This document shows positions 11,510-21,597 of a stretch of 64,000 nt of DNA, piece by piece. The translations under genes were made by a program, and so were the position numbers. The DNA lies in the NCBI RefSeq assembly GCF_009792315.1, contig NZ_CP045542.1:620001-684000 (forward strand), written 5' to 3'. The DNA is from Mycoplasma sp. NEAQ87857 (GTDB lineage: Bacteria > Bacillota_I > Bacilli_A > Mycoplasmatales > Metamycoplasmataceae). The notes beneath the pieces were generated by a model. It did not search any database and was not told where the DNA came from. It was given only the letters and a program-made list of their open reading frames with translations. How positions within the stretch are numbered: the stretch's first letter is position 1; the number at the start of each line of letters is the position of its first letter.

Positions 11510-12842
11510 TGAATTTAACAAAAAATATAATTTATCATTAGGAAAAGTTGCACCTGCTTTAAAAACTTTTGCTCCTAAAGGTAATGAAAACTTTGGTAAT
11601 ATTGCTGGTAAACCTAAAAAATTAGTTATTGAAATCTTTAAAAGATTTATGTCTAACTGAGTAGCTTTATTATTCTTTGTGTTATTCATTATTTTACTTT
11701 TAACAGCTATTATTGTAACTTCAACTGCAAGTTATAGTGCTAGCAAACCAATTTCAGATACTTTAAAATTACACTTAGTTAATGACAAAACTGAAGTAAT
11801 TGGTTCAAGTTCATTTTCAAGAAACCTCCCTCCTCTTTATAGTCCTTGAGTTGATTCAACTAACTTCTTAGTTGGTGGTAAAAATTATGAATCACTTTCA
11901 TCAGATTGAACCACTAAATATGATGGTTATATTTGAAAAAACATTATTGCTCCAAACGGTGATTTAAGTCACTCTGTTAAACTTGTAACTAATGAAAATG
12001 GAGTAGTAGTTAGATATATTAATGCTTATAACTTTTACAAAGCTGATTCATTAGCAATTGTTTTAGCTAAATCATTTGAAGGACAAAATCTTGATAGTGT
12101 TTCTAATGATAAATTATTAGCAAGTATTAATCAAGCTTTAGCAGTTAATAATGACTTTAAATTACACACTTATTTAGGTACTTCTAGTGTTGGAATTGAT
12201 GTTTGAACACAATCATGAGTGGGTACTTGACAAGCAATTAAACTTGCTTTAATTGTTGCTATTATTCAAACTATTATTGGTGTATCAGTTGGAGTATATT
12301 TAGGATTCCACGTAGGTACTTTAATTGATACCATCATTATGCGTTTAATTGATATCTTTGTTGCTCCTCCAACATTGATTTGATTATTATTATTCGCTTC
12401 AACTTTTGGAACTAGTGATTTAACTTTAGGAATTGCTTTAGTATTCACTGGATGAGTTGGAGCTGTTGGTGGTGCTAGATTATTCACCATTACAGTTAGA
12501 GATTCAGAATTTATTACAGCAAGTAAATCAATTGGTGCTTCAAAAGCAAGATTAATTTACAAACATGCTCTTCCTGCAATTATTGGAAAAATTGCCACTA
12601 GATTCGTTGGTTCAATTCCATCAATCATTGTTTCTGTATCATCATTAGCATTCTTAGGTTTCTTTAAATCTGATGATGTTAACTTAGGAGCAATCTTATC
12701 AAAAGCTCCTGCAGAAGCTGATTCAAACATTTGAATCTTACTTTTACCTGCAGCTATCTTATTATTAATATCAGTATCACTTCACTTTACAGCTTTAGGA
12801 GTTCATGATGCTCTTGATCCTAAAGTAATCCGTGGAAAATAG
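11499..12842 (+). CDS. oppC: Oligopeptide ABC transporter permease OppC
   Basis: Second membrane subunit of the Opp importer. 447 residues, longer than the usual ~300 because a periplasmic-side loop of about 150 residues separates the first TM helix (about 50-72) from the permease core (about 235 onward). The EAA loop is SEFITASKSIGASKARLIYKHALP. Its ribosome binding site GGAGGTGG lies inside the end of oppB, and translation is probably coupled. Only 7 nt, with an AGGAGA site, separate it from oppD. Confidence 0.95.
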
Positions 12843-12849
12843 GAGACTT

Positions 12850-13908
12850 ATGGAACAAACAAATGAAAAATTATTAGATGTTAAAAATCTAAAAGTTAGT
12901 TTTAAAATTAAAAGAAATAAGTTCATCACTATTGTTCGTGGTATTGATTTAGATATAAATAGAGGTCAAATTGTTGGACTTGTTGGAGAAAGTGGTAGTG
13001 GTAAATCAGTTACTTCTAAATCTTTACTTTACATTAATGACAATGCCTTTATTACTGCTGATGTTGCAAGTATTGATGGAATAGATTTAACTTTAAGTAA
13101 TAAAAATAAATTCTGAGAAAAAATTAGAGGTCATAAAATTGGATATATTCCTCAAGATCCATTAACCTCATTAAATCCAACTAGAAAAATTGGAAAACAA
13201 TTATTAGACGCTTTAAATAAAAATGAAGATTGAAAAAAGCGTCCAACTTATATCAAACGTAAATACTTAGTTCAATTATTAGAAAAATTTGGAATCAGAA
13301 ATGCTAATGCGGTTTTTGATATGTATCCTCATACACTTAGTGGTGGAATGAAACAAAGAATCGTTATTACTATGGTTGTTGCTTTAAAACCAAGTTTAAT
13401 TATTGGTGATGAACCTACTACTGCTTTAGATCCTACAGTTCAAGCATCAGTTTTAGCTTTATTTGAACAAATTAGAAAAGAACTAAATATTTCAATTATT
13501 TTAATTAGCCACAACATTTCTGTTGTTGCTAAATTCTGTGATTATATTTATGTAATGTATGCTGGTAAAATTGTTGAAAAAGGTACTAAAGAAGAAATCT
13601 TTACCGTTCCTGCTCACCCATATACTTGAGCTTTAATTTCTGCTATTCCAGAAAATAAAGAAGATCGTTTATATTCAATTAAAGGAACACCTCCTGATAT
13701 GACTAATTTACCTTTAGGTGATGCTTTTGCCCCTAGAAATGATTATGCTTTAGAAATTGACTTTTTAAAAGAACCACCATTATTCCAAATCACAGATACT
13801 CATTATGCAGCTACTTGATTACTTCATCCTGAAGCTCCAAAAGTTAGCTTACCAAAAGAATTACAAGAAAGATTAAACAGTTTTAAAGAGGTATTTAATG
13901 AAAAATAA
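12850..13908 (+). CDS. oppD: Oligopeptide ABC transporter ATPase OppD
   Basis: Cytoplasmic ATPase of the peptide importer. 352 residues. Walker A is GESGSGKS (46-53), the Q-loop is [13 protein letters not shown], the signature is LSGGMKQR (163-170), Walker B is LIIGDEPT (183-190) and the H-loop is ISHN. The C-terminal extension is the oligopeptide/dipeptide ABC domain. The ATG after AGGAGA is preferred over an upstream in-frame GTG that would overlap oppC. It overlaps oppF by 11 nt. Confidence 0.95.
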
Positions 13909-16471
13909 TGAACAATTACAAAATGCTAAACCAATTTTAGAAGTAAATAACCTTAAAAAATATTTCTTAAATAAAGGTATTGTAAATAAAGCTGTTGATA
14001 ATGTTTCTTTCACTGTTAAAGAAGGTGAGATTTTAGGACTTATTGGAGAATCTGGAAGTGGTAAAACCACAGTTGGTAGATCATTATTAAGATTATATGA
14101 TGATTACAATGGGTTTGTTAGATTAGATGGTCAAATCATTTCAGGTAAAAGAATTTCACGTAAAAGACGTAAATTCATGCATAAAAATATTCAAATGATC
14201 TTCCAAGATCCTATGGCTTCATTAAATGGTCAAAATACTATTTTCACCATTTTAAAAGAACCATTAATCGTTAATGGAGTAATTAATTCAAAAATTAAAG
14301 ACTTAAGTTCAGATTGAAATGATGTTAAAAATAACTTCCACTATACTTTTTTAGAAGCGTCATTACAATTTGAATTAGAAAACTTAAAAATTTCTAATCA
14401 ATATTGAGAACCATTTTTAACTAAATGACAAAAAGAATTTCAAAATATTGAGTTTTTAACTAATGAAACAAATGAAGATATGTTTAATTCATACTTCTCA
14501 TATTTAGAAGAAAAAAATAAAATTAATTCAATAGTAATTAATAACTTATATAACAATAATGAAAAATTAATTAATCTTTATAATCAAAAACAAAAAGATT
14601 TTAGAGATCAAAACATTGATTTTGATGAAGTAGAACTTGAAAAAGCTAAATCAGAATACAAAAAAGCACTATTACACGCTAAACATACAGCTAAATACTA
14701 TGAATTAAAACAAAAAATCGCTCACCAAAAAGAAAAAATAGCTGATTTAAAAAGCGATATGGAACAAGTGGTTGATATTGCTACTAACTCATTAAATAAC
14801 TTCATTAATGAGTTAAAAAATGAAACTTTAATGTATCGTAATGAAGCTTTTTCAGCTACTATGTTAGATTTATATTTACACAAATATAAGTTATATATCA
14901 CTAATAAAAAAATTCTTAAAGAATTAAAATTACAACGTAGTTCATTAAAATACTTAAGTTTTAATGAACTAAAAGATTTAAGTGCTGATTTAAACACTTA
15001 TTTAAAAACTTTTTATCAAAAGCATTTAAATATTAATCCTTTAACTTTTGAACAAAACACTAAATCTTCTACTATTGAAATTTCTGATGTTAGTTTTGAA
15101 GAGCAATTTAAAAAGATTAAAGTAGCTAAATTATCAGATATCACTAATCATTTTAAAACTCTTGTTGAACAAAATTTTGATTTTGATTTTGAGAGATTTA
15201 TTACTATATCTAACCAAAGACATAATAAATATAATCAAGAGTTAAATGAACAAAATGAAATTCTAAATGCTTTAGTTGCTGAAGCAGAAACAGAAAAAGC
15301 TATTTCAGTTTCAGATAATCAAGATACTATTGCTAAAGCTAAAATTAATATGGATCAAGCTCAAAAAGTGTTTGATCAAGAATTGGCTAAATACATTGAA
15401 CAATATAATGTAAGAATTGAACAATTAAGAAATGAAATTGATCAGCAAACTAAAAAACGTGATGAATTAGTTTCTTTAGAAAAAGAGCATGATAAAACGT
15501 TTTTTGCAACTCACAAACAATTTGTTCAATTCTATAAAGAAAATATGATTAATGTAGCTAAAAAGAAAGTATTAGATTGTGTTAAAACTTTATCATTAAA
15601 AGATAAAATTCAATATTACATTAATCCAAACAAATTATTAAATCCAACTTTTAAACCAATTTATGTTAACTATCGTCAAAAATTAATTGAATTAAAAGTT
15701 TATGAAACTAATGTTACTCAAAGATTAAATGGTATAGATTCTTTTGGTGTTGAATTAAAAAACCTTAATAAAGATTTAAATAAAATTAAAACTTTATTAG
15801 GAATTAATTCATTAAATATTGCTGGATTAGATAAAAAATGAAGCAATGTGCTTGATTTAGTACTAAAACCAATTAGATTAAGTAATCTTAAGAAACTATT
15901 TATCAAAAATACCATTTATAAAGCTTTAGAAGATGTTGGGTTATTAAAACAATTTGCTTATAGATATCCTCATGAATTCTCGGGAGGACAAAGACAAAGA
16001 ATTGTTATCGCTAGAGCTTTAATTACTGAACCTAAAATCATTGTAGCTGATGAACCAATTGCTTCATTAGATATTTCAATTCAAGCTCAAGTTGTTAACT
16101 TGTTAAAAGATTTATGTAAAAATAAAAATATTGGAATGGTCTTTATTGCTCATGATTTATCTATGATTGAATATATTGCTGATCAAGTTCAAATTATGCA
16201 CTTAGGTAAAATTGTTGAATTTGGTGATACTGAAGCTATTTATGCTAATCCAATTCATCCATACACAATCAACTTATTTAAAGCTATTCCTAAAATTTCA
16301 AATGCTAATGAAAAATTCCAAGATGTTAAATTTGAAATTTCATACTTACAAGAACAACAATATCCAAATATCCCATCAGTACATTGTGTTGAAAAAGATA
16401 AACACTTTGTATTTGGAACAAAACAACAATTTGATAAATGAATGAAATTAAATTATCACAATGAAAAATAA
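13898..16471 (+). CDS. oppF: Oligopeptide ABC transporter ATPase OppF with large coiled-coil insertion
   Basis: Second ATPase of the Opp importer. 857 residues against about 320 for ordinary OppF. The ABC domain is split: Walker A GESGSGKT (50-57) and Q-loop MIFQDP (100-105) come first, then about 500 residues (about 140-645) of Lys/Glu/Leu/Asn-rich, mostly helical and coiled-coil sequence, then signature FSGGQRQR (near 694-701), Walker B IIVADEP (about 712-718) and the H-loop AHD. The catalytic motifs are all intact, so the protein should be active. The insertion sits in the helical subdomain, between Q-loop and signature. The reading frame is continuous, with TGA as Trp. Confidence 0.92.
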
Positions 16472-16925
16472 AATTAAAAATAAACTAATTAAAGAATTTG
16501 GTTCATTAAGATTTTGATTAATTAATTTAGGATTCTTAATATTAGGAATAACCTTATTCTTGCTATCATATTTTTATAAAAACAGTGATTCTAACTATGC
16601 TAGAAGAACTTTATTAGATAGTATTAGTTTTTCATCTTATATAGTAGCTTTAGTAAGTATCTTATTTATTGTTTTTAAACTAGGATTTTTATCTAATGTT
16701 ATTAAGAACTTTAAAGAAGGTAGAGCAAGTTATAAAAAAGCTGCTGAAGAACGTAAGTTAAAAAAGATGACCCCAAAAGAGAAAGAAGTTTATTTAAAAC
16801 TCCAAAAGAAAGATCTTGAAAAAAAGCAAAATCAACCTAAAAAAACTTTATTTCCTTTTATCTTTGTTTTCTTACTCTATGGAATTCCATCAATTGTTTT
16901 TATTATCATTGCATTAACTGTATAG
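16461..16925 (+). CDS. Small three-TM membrane protein of the opp operon (DUF3899-like)
   Basis: 154 residues, function unknown. The start ATG overlaps the end of oppF by 11 nt (ATGAAAAATAA). TM helices lie at about residues 17-37, 52-75 and 130-153, with a positively charged cytoplasmic segment between the second and third (KKMTPKEKEVYLKLQKKD). This architecture and its place behind oppF resemble mycoplasma proteins labelled DUF3899, but that name is from memory. It is the last gene of the operon, followed at once by a strong terminator. It may assist Opp assembly; that is a guess from position. Confidence 0.8.
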
Positions 16926-16926
16926 A

Positions 16927-16956
16927 AAAAAGCGCCGGATTATGAAGGCGCTTTTT
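16927..16956 (+). terminator. Terminator of the pepF-opp operon
   Basis: AAAAAGCGCC / GGCGCTTTTT with a 10-nt loop and a T run. The GC-rich stem is the strongest seen in the window. Confidence 0.85.
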
Positions 16957-17602
16957 ATAATAATTATTTTATATAAAATATGTAAAAATATGTGTAAACA
17001 TTAAGAAAGGTTTTATTTATTTATTTAAAAAAGAAATCATAAAATAAATAAAATCAAAAAAAGGAGTGTAAACTAAAATATATCTTTAATATTTAATGTA
17101 AAACCTTGTACTATATGTTCCTAGAAAGATAATTTTTATAAGAAAATCATGATCTTTGGCGAGTGCCATAAACATACAAACATAACACTTACTAATCTTT
17201 TTAAAAAATATTTGGAATAACGTATTGAAAAGTAAAGTAACCAATTAAAAAATATAAATGAGTCAACAAAATTAATTTTACAACGAGTTTTGATAATTAA
17301 TAAATATTTAAACTTGATATATAACGATTTTTAAATGATATTTAATTAATAGAATAGATTTTTATAGAATTTTAATAAATAATAAGAATGATTTGATTTT
17401 GTACGAATTTTGTAAATTTATAAATAAATATATATGAGGTGTGGTAATTGTTTAGTACCACAATTTTGTCTAAACAATGAGATATTTCTATCTCATAAAT
17501 ATTATAAAATTTATTTAGAAAAAATTATTTAAAATATTTTTAATTTTTTTTAATTGTGAAACTTATGATTAATAATTTAAATCATACTTTTATGAATAAA
17601 AT
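16957..17602. other. Non-coding stretch between the opp operon and asnS
   Basis: About 650 bp with no convincing gene on either strand. It contains an AAAGGAG motif at about 17060 followed immediately by stops, and a slightly GC-richer patch near 17150-17190 (GGCGAGTGCC) that could be eroded coding sequence. A short frame there gives about 24 residues only. Structured hairpins at 17441-17496 are listed separately. No known RNA family was recognised. Confidence 0.6.
17441..17496 (+). repeat. Mutually exclusive hairpins plus a third hairpin
   Basis: GTGGTA (17441-17446) can pair with TACCAC (17456-17461). The loop of that hairpin, TTGTTTAG (17448-17455), can instead pair with CTAAACAA (17470-17477). 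Then comes ATGAGATA-TTTC-TATCTCAT (17477-17496). The layout resembles an RNA switch or a small RNA. Partner gene and function are unknown. Confidence 0.45.
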
Positions 17603-17628
17603 AAAAACTAAGTTTTAACTTAGTTTTT
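17603..17628 (-). terminator. Terminator of asnS
   Basis: AAAAACTAAG / CTTAGTTTTT inverted repeat ending at the asnS stop codon; reading on the minus strand it finishes in a T run. Confidence 0.7.
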
Positions 17629-18979
17629 ACATTCTTATATTTCCAGTAGTTCTTGGATAAGGGATAGCATCTCTAATGTTTTCGATTCCAGTTACATACA
17701 TTACTAATCTTTCAAATCCTACACCAAATCCAGCACTTTGCATATGACCAAATCTTCTAAGATCTAAATATCATTTTAAATCTTTTTCATCAATGTTTAA
17801 TTCTTTAACTCTTTGAACTAATTTATCATAATTTGATTCACGTTCACTTCCACCTACTAATTCACCAATTCCAGGAACTAAAAGGTCAAAAGCCGCTACT
17901 GTTTGATTATCATCATTTTGATACATATAAAATGCTTTAAATTCTTTAGGGAAATTAATTACAGCTATTGGACATTTATAAACTTGTTCAGTTAAATATT
18001 TTTCGTGTTCACTTGCAAGATCTAAACCAAAATAAATATTTTTTTCTTCAAAAATATCTTTAACTTTTTTTAATTCAGCTATTGCTTCTTTATAATCAAC
18101 TATTTTTAAAGGCGATTCTAAAAAGTGCTCAAGTTTAGCAATTAAAGTATTATTAGAAACTGAATCTAATAACTCTAATTCAAATTTATGTTGAGCCATT
18201 GTGTTTCTAATTACTACTTTTAACATATCATCTGCAAGTTTAATTACATCATTTAATTTATAAAATGCAACTTCAGGTTCAATCATTCAAAACTCTGCTA
18301 AATGACGTTTGGTGTTTGATCTTTCAGCTCTAAAAGTAGGTGCAAAAGTATAAATTTTATTCATACCAATTGCATAACTTTCTCCATGAAGTTGTCCTGT
18401 TACACCTAAAGTAGCTTTATTTCCGACTCCAAAAAATGGATCTTTTTGTGAATCATCAACATTAAAAGTTTCTCCAGCACCTTCACCATCATTTGAAGTA
18501 ATAATAGGGCTATTCATATAGTAAAATTCTCTATTAATAAAGAATTTATGTACTTCTTGAGCTAAAGTTGAACGAATTAACATAACTGCACGTAAAATGT
18601 TAGTTCTATGTCTTAAATGCGGAATTTCTCTTAATGTTTCAAGTTTCATTTCTTGGTTTTGGATCGGATAATCTTCATCAACATTTTTTAATTCGAGCAA
18701 CTCATTTGCTACTAATTCAATAGGTTGTTTTGCATTAGGTGTAGCATTTAAAGTTCCTTTAATTACCATAGCAGCTCCAGGTCTAATGCTATCTAATTGT
18801 TCAAAATCAAAATCACCTTTAAATACAACTTGAAGGTTTTTAATGGTAGAACCATCATTTAGTTCAATAAAACGAATTTTTTTATTACCTCTGTTTGATG
18901 AAACTCATCCTTTAACTACAACATCAGTTCATCCGTCATAAAAAACTGGTTTTAATAAATATTTTTTAATTGAATTCAT
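17627..18979 (-). CDS. asnS: Asparaginyl-tRNA synthetase
   Basis: Class IIb synthetase charging tRNA-Asn. 450 residues, the normal length. The N-terminal OB-fold anticodon-binding domain (about 1-110) contains VKGWVSSNRG and the FIELNDGS motif. The catalytic domain includes motif 2 ([16 protein letters not shown]) and the GEGAGETF segment typical of AsnRS. The C-terminus carries the class II motif 3 region with RTTGNIRM at the end. GAGGAAC precedes the ATG. It lies 8 nt downstream of the YhcH-family gene and probably shares its transcript. Confidence 0.95.
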
Positions 18980-18987
18980 TTGTTCCT

Positions 18988-19461
18988 CTAATCTAATTTA
19001 ATTTTTACTATTATTTTATTAATTTTACTTAAGTTTGAATCTGCTATTTTTGGAGCGTGAAATTCTTTTGGTAAAAATAAAGCAAAATATCCATCTTTTA
19101 AAATTACACTATTTTGATATTCATCAACTTTTACAAAAGCAACATCTTTATCTAAGAAACTATCTAATGTATTTTCTTTTGTAACTTTTGTATCATTATC
19201 AAAATAAATAATTTCATTACAATCTCCACCATAAAGATGAATATCAACAGTTCTTTGGTGAATTTCACCAAATTTTTCTTCATAATTTGACTCAAAATCT
19301 TTTTTAACTAAGAAAATACCATCCATTATTTCAGTCATTCCTGCTGAAATTTTATTGATATCAATTAATTGAATTAATGATAAAGCACGATTAATTTTTT
19401 GTCCATTAGCATCATCACTAAATTGATAATTACTTGCATTGATTATTTTGTCATAAATCAT
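18988..19461 (-). CDS. YhcH/YjgK/YiaL family protein
   Basis: 157 residues of the small cupin-like family also called DUF386/TIGR00022. The family motifs visible are EIHQRTVDIHLYGG, the EII that follows, and LFLPKEFHAPKI near the C-terminus, which supply likely metal-binding His and Glu residues. Relatives include E. coli NanQ/YhcH in sialic-acid use and the beta-subunit-like protein of beta-galactosidase in other species, but the substrate here is unknown. AAGAAGG precedes the ATG. It is the first gene of a two-gene unit with asnS and is divergent from rsmD. Confidence 0.88.
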   Translation of the reverse strand: MIYDKIINASNYQFSDDANGQKINRALSLIQLIDINKISAGMTEIMDGIFLVKKDFESNYEEKFGEIHQRTVDIHLYGGDCNEIIYFDNDTKVTKENTLDSFLDKDVAFVKVDEYQNSVILKDGYFALFLPKEFHAPKIADSNLSKINKIIVKIKLD

Positions 19462-19523
19462 AATTTAAACCTTCTTTTTTTGTATAATATATTTTCAATT
19501 ATAACATATTAAAAATAATATAT

Positions 19524-19558
19524 ATAAGCATAGTTTTATGCTTATTAATTAATATAAT
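19524..19558 (+). promoter_or_regulatory. rsmD promoter with overlapping inverted repeat
   Basis: TATAAT at 19553-19558 lies 20 nt before the rsmD ATG. The inverted repeat ATAAGCATA-GTTT-TATGCTTAT (19524-19545) covers the place where a -35 box would be. It could be a regulator site or just an AT-rich hairpin. Confidence 0.4.
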
Positions 19559-19578
19559 AATCAACTTAAAGGAGTATT

Positions 19579-20121
19579 ATGCTAAGAATAATTGCTGGAA
19601 AACATCGTAATAGATTATTAGAACAACCTAGTAAATCAAACACAAGAGCCACAACTGAAAGAGTAAGGGAAGCAGTATTTTCTTCAATCCAATTTGATTT
19701 AGTAGATAAATCATTTTTAGATTTATTTGCAGGAAGTGGTGCTTGAGGACTAGAAGCTATTAGTCGTGATGCAAGTTATGTAGAATTTGTAGATAATAAT
19801 AAAGAAGCATTTAATGTAATTTCTGCTAATGCTAAAAGTTTAAAAGAAAATAATTTAAAGATTTGACAAATGAGTGCTTTAGAATATTTAAAAAGAACAA
19901 AACAAACTTTTGATTTTATTTTTATTGATGCTCCATTTGAAGAATATGATTTAGTTAATCAAGTTTTAAGTTCAATTAACGAACTTAAAACTTTAAATAA
20001 TAATGGAACTATCATTGTAGAAACTAATAAATTAGATCAAATTATTTTACCAGCTGAGTATGAAATGATCAAACATAAAAGATATGGAAAAATTGATATT
20101 TTATATATCAAAGAAAGATAA
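19579..20121 (+). CDS. rsmD: 16S rRNA (guanine966-N2)-methyltransferase RsmD
   Basis: SAM-dependent methyltransferase of the small ribosomal subunit. 180 residues. The family N-terminus MLRIIAGKHRNRLL is followed by TRATTERVREAVFSSI, and the SAM-binding motif is LDLFAGSGAWGLEAISR (47-63). The catalytic motif, usually DPPY, reads DAPF at residues 117-120; the change is unusual for the family. GGAG precedes the ATG by 5 nt. It abuts the next methyltransferase gene with 1 nt between, so the two are one unit. Confidence 0.92.
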
Positions 20122-20122
20122 T

Positions 20123-21439
20123 ATGTCTAAATTAAACAATGTTAAATGTAAAGAATTAAGCTATGAAGGGTTAGGAGTGGCTAATTTAGATGATAAAAAA
20201 TTATTTGTTTATAATTTCTTACCTAATGAAGTAGCTAATATAAATATCATTAAACAAACTAAACATATTTCTTTTGGTATAGCAAAAGAAATATTAACCG
20301 CTTCAACAGATAGAATTAATAATGATTTTTCATATTCTTTTCCATTAGAAATCTTAGATTATCAAAAACAATTAGAAGCTAAAAATAACTATTTAAATAG
20401 TTTATTTTCTAGAAATTTAAATCTTAAAAATAAGATCTTAAAACCAATTATAGCTTGTGATAATAAAAATAACTATAGAAATAAAGTAAGAATTGCTTTT
20501 GATACAAAAATAGTAGATAATAATCCAAGGTTAATCTTGGTTGAACATCAAGGTAAAAGTGAGAAATTGGTTGAATTAAACTCAATTAATCAAACTAATT
20601 TTATTAAACCTCAAGTTTTAGAAACTATTTTTAATCTCTTGCAAACTTATGTTAAACCTTCAAGTTATAAAATGCTTAAAGGATTAACTATTAGAATAAA
20701 TCAATTAAATCAAATTGATTTATTAATTTTAGTTAATAATGATTTTGATTTACCTAAGCAATTAGTTTCAAATATCATTAATACTTTTGGTTCTAATAAA
20801 ATTAAACTCCAAGAAGCTAAATTAAACCATAAAACTAATACTCAAAAAATTAAAATAATTAACAATATTGATTTTAAAATGCAATTATGCAATCAAAATT
20901 TTGCTATTGACATCAATTCATTTTTTCAAGTTAATAACTTTATTGCAAATAAAATGTTTGAATACATTCAAAATCTAACTAAAGATCAAAACAGCAATAC
21001 TATTTTAGACCTTTATTGTGGTAGTGGTATTATTGGGCAATTAATTGGTTCTAATAACAAAATTATAGGTATTGATATTGATAAAGATTCAATTATTCAA
21101 GCTAAAAATAATGCTTTAATTAATAACAAAATCAATAGTAAATATTACGCAGGAGATGTTTATAAAGTTATATCTAAGTTAAATTTAGATCTTACTAATG
21201 CATTAGTAATAGTAGATCCTCCAAGAAAAGGTTTATCAAAAGAATTTATAGAATGGTTTAACTCTAATAAATTTACTCAATTAATTTATATCTCTTGTGA
21301 TCCCAGAACATTAACAAGAGATTTAATAGAATTACAAAAATTAAATTATCAAATTGATTCAATACAACCATTTGATATGTTTCCAAACACTTTTCACTTA
21401 GAAAATGTTGTTTTAATTTCTAAAAATAAAATAATATAA
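20123..21439 (+). CDS. rlmD: 23S rRNA (uracil-C5)-methyltransferase, RlmD/TrmA family
   Basis: Transfers a methyl group from SAM to C5 of a uridine in 23S rRNA. 438 residues. The N-terminal TRAM domain (about 1-55) is followed by the SAM fold with LDLYCGSGIIGQLIG and IDIDKD, the IVDPPRKGL motif, and the nucleophile loop YISCDPRTLTRDL. The Cys cluster of the iron-sulfur RlmD enzymes is not seen, so it may be the Gram-positive type; the target position (747 or 1939) cannot be set from sequence. The ATG after GAAAGA is preferred to an ATG 39 nt upstream that lies inside rsmD. Confidence 0.88.
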   Translation: MSKLNNVKCKELSYEGLGVANLDDKKLFVYNFLPNEVANINIIKQTKHISFGIAKEILTASTDRINNDFSYSFPLEILDYQKQLEAKNNYLNSLFSRNLNLKNKILKPIIACDNKNNYRNKVRIAFDTKIVDNNPRLILVEHQGKSEKLVELNSINQTNFIKPQVLETIFNLLQTYVKPSSYKMLKGLTIRINQLNQIDLLILVNNDFDLPKQLVSNIINTFGSNKIKLQEAKLNHKTNTQKIKIINNIDFKMQLCNQNFAIDINSFFQVNNFIANKMFEYIQNLTKDQNSNTILDLYCGSGIIGQLIGSNNKIIGIDIDKDSIIQAKNNALINNKINSKYYAGDVYKVISKLNLDLTNALVIVDPPRKGLSKEFIEWFNSNKFTQLIYISCDPRTLTRDLIELQKLNYQIDSIQPFDMFPNTFHLENVVLISKNKII

Positions 21440-21458
21440 AAGATGGATAAAACCAAAA

Positions 21459-21491
21459 CAAAAAAGATGGATATAAATTCCATCTTTTTTG
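21459..21491 (+). terminator. Terminator of rsmD-rlmD
   Basis: CAAAAAAGATGGA / TCCATCTTTTTTG, 13 bp with a 7-nt loop, with a T run inside the right arm. Confidence 0.8.
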
Positions 21492-21559
21492 TTTAATTCT
21501 CTATTGATTCAATAGTATTATTCTTGACAAATCAAGAATAAGAATTATGAAAACAATTT

Positions 21560-21597
21560 AAAAAACATATGTCTTTTGATAAAGACATATGTTTTTT
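21560..21597. terminator. Long hairpin terminator between convergent genes
   Basis: A 17-bp perfect stem (AAAAAACATATGTCTTT and its complement) with a TGAT loop; the minus-strand stop codon of the next gene lies in its edge. T runs exist on both strands, so it can be bidirectional. Confidence 0.8.

Noticed and set aside
10675-12490. Minus-strand frames across oppB and oppC
   Set aside because: Antisense to clear permease genes, no ribosome binding sites and no family features.
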